Assembly: GCA_030699255.1 (NCBI GenBank)
Contig: JAUYJR010000010.1
Location: 1 to 7,956, forward strand
DNA length: 7,956 nt
From: a bacterium
Lineage (GTDB): Bacteria > Patescibacteriota > Minisyncoccia > Minisyncoccales > UBA10102
Direction of reading: 5' to 3'
Shown one piece after another: positions 4,959 through 7,956 of this stretch (positions within the stretch are counted from its first letter, which is position 1; every line of letters starts with the position of its first letter). The notes below the pieces were generated by a model. It was not told where the DNA came from, did no database searches, and was given only the letters and a program-made list of their open reading frames with translations. Both the position numbers and the translations under genes were made by a program.

Positions 4959-4978
4959 ATGTCGCACAATATCTCCTT
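4959..4978 (-). repeat. Junction repeat, copy C (20-bp core only)
   Basis: On the minus strand, AAGGAGATATTGTGCGACAT matches the 20-bp core of copies A and B at 19 of 20 positions. The upstream half (TTATCC box and hairpin) present in A and B is missing. In its place, 7 bp away, begins the arm of the 374-bp inverted-repeat element. Confidence 0.85.
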
Positions 4979-4985
4979 GACCAAG

Positions 4986-5359
4986 CAACTCCGAGAGTAT
5001 ACCTTTGCAAGACCATCAAAAATTCTGCTGAATTCGAGACCCCAGAACACACATTACCATCACATTGAGAAGCTCAAGAATGAGATGAGTTCACCGGTGA
5101 GCCGACAAAGCGGTAGCACCGCTACCGTAAGGAGGGGAAACGAAGAAATCAGCCATTCTTGAGCTTTCCCTGAGGGACGCAGGAGAGCTCACCCGTCTTG
5201 TTCGTTACCACGGAGCTCACGTATCATGAGATACGCATCACTCCTTGCGCCTCCAATACGGGCACCCTCTCCTGCGCTCAAGTGATGGTAATGTGCGTTC
5301 CGGGGTCTCGAATTCAGCAGAATTTTTGACGGTCTTGCAAAGGTATACTCTCGGAGTTG
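4986..5359. repeat. 374-bp structured element with 83/84-bp terminal inverted repeats
   Basis: Left arm 4986-5069 and right arm 5277-5359 are reverse complements at 80 of 84 positions (three substitutions, one 1-bp gap). All three substitutions give G-U pairs in minus-strand RNA but A-C mismatches in plus-strand RNA. The 207-bp interior holds two more hairpin domains. The first is 5070-5082/5154-5166 (13 bp perfect), with nested CGGTAGC-ACC-GCTACCG at 5111-5127 and the palindrome TCACCGGTGA at 5091-5100. The second is 5178-5187/5267-5276 (10 bp perfect), with inner CCCGT/ACGGG and CGTATC-ATGA-GATACG at 5220-5235. No convincing gene lies inside and no target duplication is visible. It may be a MITE-like element or a large structured RNA. 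Together with the two promoters this accounts for the 566-bp gene-free stretch 4889-5454. Confidence 0.85.
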
Positions 5360-5416
5360 ACGGACTCGTAGTACTCTGGCAATGACGGAGAAGGGTCAAC
5401 CCCGTACTAGAAAGTG

Positions 5417-5445
5417 TTGTAATCTTTCCTATTTTTCCCTAGTAT
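5417..5445 (+). promoter_or_regulatory. Promoter of the TsaC/Sua5-like gene
   Basis: -35 TTGTAA (5417-5422), 17-bp spacer, -10 TAGTAT (5440-5445). The start codon at 5455 is only 9 bp after the -10, and no SD is present, so the transcript would be leaderless or nearly so. Confidence 0.5.
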
Positions 5446-5454
5446 CAACATATA

Positions 5455-6069
5455 ATGAAACTCGTAACGCTTGAAAAATCAGCTTCTCTCCTGCTTCAAG
5501 GAAACGTAGGAATTGTGCCAACAGATACCATGTACGGAGTCGTAGCTTCTGCTCTTAATAAAGAAGCTGTGGAGCACCTATACGCCATACGGAAACGCGT
5601 AGCGGTAAAGCCGTGTATTATCCTCATACCTTCAATATTGAACATCCACCAATTTGGTATACATCCGGATGCGCATACTATACATATGCTTGAAGCATGG
5701 TGGCCGGGAAAAGTAAGTGTCGTGCTCCCCTGTTCATCCAAACAATATGAATACTTGCACAGAGGAACATGGTCTCTTGCTTTTCGAATTCCCGATTCAA
5801 CACCTCTTCGTGAACTCCTAAAAAGAACAGGTCCTATTGTAGCGCCAAGTGCGAATATTGAAGGACAGTCACCTGCAAGAACCATAGAAGAAGCTTACGC
5901 CTATTTTGGCAACTCAGTTGACTTCTATGTTGACGCGAGAGAACTCCCCATAACTCCGTCAACGTTGGTGAGTATAAAGAATAAGAAGGTAACTCTCCTC
6001 CGCCAGGGCGCTGTCACAATCTCCGCCCAACTACTCATCCCTATGGCCATATTTTTCTTTCCATGGTAA
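5455..6069 (+). CDS. tsaC: L-threonylcarbamoyladenylate synthase (TsaC/Sua5/YrdC family)
   Basis: This 204-aa protein shows the full YrdC-domain pattern: GIVPTDTMYGVV (19-30), IRKRVAVKP (45-53), WWPGKVSVVLP (82-92), LAFRIPDSTPLRELL (108-122), GPIVAPSANIEGQSPART (126-143) and, near the end, PSTLVSI and VTLLRQGAV. TsaC makes threonylcarbamoyl-AMP from threonine, bicarbonate and ATP. This is the first step of the t6A modification at position 37 of ANN-decoding tRNAs; the product is handed to TsaD and partners in the cytosol. Its length matches single-domain TsaC rather than two-domain Sua5. The last 15 residues are hydrophobic (ending in IFFFPW) and unusual for the family. The start is ATG without SD, close behind a promoter. 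The 88-aa gene 40 bp downstream is probably co-transcribed. Confidence 0.9.
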   Translation: MKLVTLEKSASLLLQGNVGIVPTDTMYGVVASALNKEAVEHLYAIRKRVAVKPCIILIPSILNIHQFGIHPDAHTIHMLEAWWPGKVSVVLPCSSKQYEYLHRGTWSLAFRIPDSTPLRELLKRTGPIVAPSANIEGQSPARTIEEAYAYFGNSVDFYVDARELPITPSTLVSIKNKKVTLLRQGAVTISAQLLIPMAIFFFPW

Positions 6070-6109
6070 GGGTAAGTAGAAGCCAGAAGCAATATAAGGA
6101 GGGGTCCGA

Positions 6110-6376
6110 GTGGGTACAATTGTGCGACTCGAACTGCGCAGAGGAGCAAAGAAAAAAAGGGAGGCAGTCAATGTTCTTTCCGAAATCGAGTGGCGCCTGG
6201 GAAAAATAGAAGAAACCGCTTGTGCTTTTAATACATTGCTCGTTGGATGGAGCAGTAGTGGGATTCTTTACAAAACCCTTCCATTTCTATCCCTCGCAGA
6301 ATACGAAGGAATCAGAACAAAATTTGAAGCTATTCTTTCCGAAATGGAGAAGGTACAGGAGAAGCTACTATCATGA
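6110..6376 (+). CDS. Small protein of unknown function, helical
   Basis: The 88-aa protein starts at GTG 6110 after a strong AAGGAGGGG site (6096-6104, 5-nt gap) and ends at TGA 6374-6376. I do not recognise a family. The N-terminus is basic (RLELRRGAKKKREA), followed by a helix (VNVLSEIEWRLGKIEETACAFNTLL), a Gly/Ser-containing turn (GWSSSG) and a C-terminal charged helix (EYEGIRTKFEAILSEMEKVQEKLLS) suggestive of a helical hairpin or coiled coil. No membrane segment is seen. It lies 40 bp behind the tsaC-like gene, on the same strand, and is followed by a clear terminator, so it is the last gene of that operon. The strong SD, the start and the terminator make it a credible gene despite its size. 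Confidence 0.6.
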   Translation: MGTIVRLELRRGAKKKREAVNVLSEIEWRLGKIEETACAFNTLLVGWSSSGILYKTLPFLSLAEYEGIRTKFEAILSEMEKVQEKLLS

Positions 6377-6397
6377 TGGCATTTCTCTTAGACACAT

Positions 6398-6429
6398 AAA
6401 CCGCCCTTGTCCAAAACAGGGCGGTTTTT
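6398..6429 (+). terminator. Rho-independent terminator ending the tsaC operon
   Basis: AAACCGCCCT (6398-6407) pairs perfectly with AGGGCGGTTT (6418-6427) around a 10-nt loop, and the T-run is 6425-6429. It lies 21 bp after the stop of the 88-aa gene. It also lies just beyond the ABC-F gene on the other strand, where the hairpin is followed by only a short T-run, so it may act weakly in that direction too. Confidence 0.92.
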
Positions 6430-6449
6430 CAAACTCCAAAAAATATAAC

Positions 6450-7901
6450 TTACCGCTCCAAATCAAGCACCTCATCAATGCGGATCTGATCCACAAACTC
6501 GGGAACGTGACTTACCAGTATCATAGCCCCCTCATACGCGTTGAGAGCCTTTGCAATAACCGGCACGTGCCGGAAATTCATATGATTTGTAGGTTCATCA
6601 AGAATCAAAAGGCCCGGCTTCTGCAACACAAGTCTTGCAAATGAAACCAGCCCTTTCTGCCCTTCAGACAAGTTTCCTATCTCTGAGTACAGCAGTTCGT
6701 TTGTAATGAAAAACCCCGCGGCAAGAGATCGGACATCTTCCTCGGATTTCCCCTGCGCCACCTTGGCCAAGAAATCAAAAACCTTTTCTTGAATGTTCAG
6801 CGTGGAGAAATCTTGAGTGTAATATCCAACATTCACGCCGGGAGAGATTTGAGCTCCTTTTGCCGTTCCCCGAGCAAGAGATTCCAATAGCGTGCTCTTT
6901 CCTATGCCATTAGGACCTTGCAGAAGCAAATGAGTGTTCTTTCTCAAGGAGAGGCTCACCTTCTTCTCCGCAGGTTTGCGCCCCTTCATAACGGTAAGTG
7001 AAGTAATGAGAGCAATCTCCCCGCTCAGCCCTTCCTGGCAGGGAATGCGAAACGGCCGTATTGTCTTGTCCTCTCTTCTTACCTCTACCTTTGACGATTC
7101 GGCCTCTTCCGCTGCTTGACGCATACGCTTTGCCACAAGCCTCATTTTTCCTCCTTTATTTGCAAAATAATTCGCCTTCTCCTTATTCTCTATAATCTTC
7201 TTGGCAAGCTGAGCGTTCTTCCGATTTTCCTGCTCAATGCGGGCTGAAATCACCTCCAGTAAATCAAAGTAGTTGCCCGTATGCTGCTCTACTATATGAG
7301 TAAATACGTCAAGGTAGAGCACGCCTTCCGTAAACGCATTGAGAAAGTTTGCATCATGGGAAATAACAATGCAGGTTTTAGGATAAGCAATGAGAAACTT
7401 TGTTAAATGATCTATCCCTTCCTTATCAAGATTGTTTGTTGGTTCATCAAGCAAAAGAAGGTCCGGATCCTGAATAAGTGCTGAAGCAAGCAAAAGTCGG
7501 GCCTGCTGTCCTCCGGAGAAAGACTTTATGATACGATCATGCGAACATGAGAGATTCACCACCTCAAGAATCTGATCAATTTTAACATCAATGTTGTATA
7601 CCGTCTCCGAAAAGCACTTTTCAAAAAATGCCAGCACTGTGAGATCCAGTTGATTACGAGGCATAACCTGGCGCGCGGTTGCAATGGTAAGATGAGGATC
7701 TTTGTGAATGGCTCCGGAGTTTGGCGCAAGCTCTCCTGTAATGAGTTGAAATATAGTACTCTTGCCTGCTCCGTTTTGCCCCATGAGAGTGATTTTTGAT
7801 CCCTCGCGCACACTAAAATCCGCCTCATGCAAAATGGGTTTCTTTTGTCCAAAATCAAAGGACACTTCTTTGAACCGTATGACTGCGTTTCCTTTTGCCA
7901 T
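6450..7901 (-). CDS. ABC-F family ATPase (ribosome-associated, two nucleotide-binding domains)
   Basis: This 483-aa protein carries two ABC domains and no membrane segments, the ABC-F layout. Domain 1 has Walker A GQNGAGKS (41-48), signature SGGQQ (129-133), Walker B LLLLDEPTNNLD (148-159) and switch SHD (H182). Domain 2 has Walker A GPNGIGKS (329-336), signature LSEGQ (411-415), Walker B LLILDEPTNH (431-440) and switch SHV (H465). A basic helical linker (about 218-290) corresponds to the P-site-tRNA-interaction region. The EttA-type arm insertion in domain 1 is absent. ABC-F proteins bind the ribosomal E site and relieve stalling or protect against antibiotics. Domain 2 is less canonical (LSEGQ; M-N after the Walker B where L-D is usual), but both catalytic Glu residues remain. 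The start was set at ATG 7901; an in-frame TTG at 7922 would add seven residues. No SD is evident for the ATG. Confidence 0.92.
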   Translation of the reverse strand: MAKGNAVIRFKEVSFDFGQKKPILHEADFSVREGSKITLMGQNGAGKSTIFQLITGELAPNSGAIHKDPHLTIATARQVMPRNQLDLTVLAFFEKCFSETVYNIDVKIDQILEVVNLSCSHDRIIKSFSGGQQARLLLASALIQDPDLLLLDEPTNNLDKEGIDHLTKFLIAYPKTCIVISHDANFLNAFTEGVLYLDVFTHIVEQHTGNYFDLLEVISARIEQENRKNAQLAKKIIENKEKANYFANKGGKMRLVAKRMRQAAEEAESSKVEVRREDKTIRPFRIPCQEGLSGEIALITSLTVMKGRKPAEKKVSLSLRKNTHLLLQGPNGIGKSTLLESLARGTAKGAQISPGVNVGYYTQDFSTLNIQEKVFDFLAKVAQGKSEEDVRSLAAGFFITNELLYSEIGNLSEGQKGLVSFARLVLQKPGLLILDEPTNHMNFRHVPVIAKALNAYEGAMILVSHVPEFVDQIRIDEVLDLER

Positions 7902-7956
7902 ATGCCGTGTTTTTAGCAACAATCCCCACCCTACCCTATTTCTCTCCTTTTTTCAA

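Noticed and set aside
4959..5162. 67-residue open frame on the + strand across the inverted repeat
   Set aside because: It consists of repeat sequence, lacks a ribosome-binding site, and its right-arm counterpart does not preserve any frame.
5227..5286. 19-residue frame inside the structured element
   Set aside because: Too short, no ribosome-binding site, and it overlaps stems that explain the sequence better.
4986..5359. tRNA, group II intron, retron or CRISPR array in the structured element
   Set aside because: No T-loop consensus, no reverse transcriptase, no regularly spaced direct repeats; the arms are a single long inverted repeat.
6119..6128. Further partial match to the junction-repeat core (ATTGTGCGAC)
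   Set aside because: Only 10 bases, inside the start of the 88-aa coding region, and without the flanking AAGGAAAT or CAT; probably coincidence.

Overview
The window looks like a fragment of a Candidate Phyla Radiation (Patescibacteria, Parcubacteria-like) genome. This is an inference from gene content and style: a LamG-type surface protein tail, a four-helix-bundle (S23-type) protein gene, a membrane-anchored S41-type protein, a compact XerC/D-like tyrosine recombinase, a stand-alone Sua5/YrdC protein, an ABC-F ATPase, short intergenic gaps, and both leaderless-looking ATG starts and GTG/TTG starts with strong Shine-Dalgarno (SD) sequences. TGA is used as a stop (the S41-type gene and the 88-aa gene), so the UGA-recoding CPR lineages (Gracilibacteria, Absconditabacteria) are unlikely.

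Layout. (1) 1-283: 3' end of a secreted LamG/concanavalin-like protein. (2) 302-760: a four-helix-bundle gene bracketed by an inverted repeat, resembling a small mobile cassette; its right arm ends 11 bp before the next start codon. (3) 772-2495: a two-gene operon with an ATGA overlap. The first gene is a membrane-anchored S41-fold protein whose catalytic Lys is Val and whose PDZ position is occupied by a J-like domain without HPD. The second is a pterin-carbinolamine-dehydratase-like domain without its His pair and with a C-terminal membrane anchor. They look like a pair of membrane pseudoenzymes. (4) 2496-5360: an accessory island, all genes on the minus strand: XerC/D-like recombinase, small HNH-type protein, DUF5701-like protein, then a 374-bp structured inverted-repeat element. 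A repeat with core AAGGARATATTGTGCGACAT occurs at three junctions of this island (2522-2563 +, 4201-4242 -, 4959-4978 -), and degenerate relatives lie upstream of the recombinase gene. (5) 5417-6430: promoter, TsaC/Sua5-like gene, an unknown 88-aa gene and a strong terminator. (6) 6450-7901: an ABC-F ATPase on the minus strand.

The most interesting reading is that region 4 is a small cassette-collecting island: a tyrosine recombinase, single-gene units each with its own promoter, SD and terminator, and a shared repeat at the junctions. The repeat lacks integron attC consensus, so if the recombinase acts on it this would be a different site type. The main competing explanation is that the repeat is an operator or a dispersed REP-like element, because in two of three copies it directly abuts the -35 box of the following gene.
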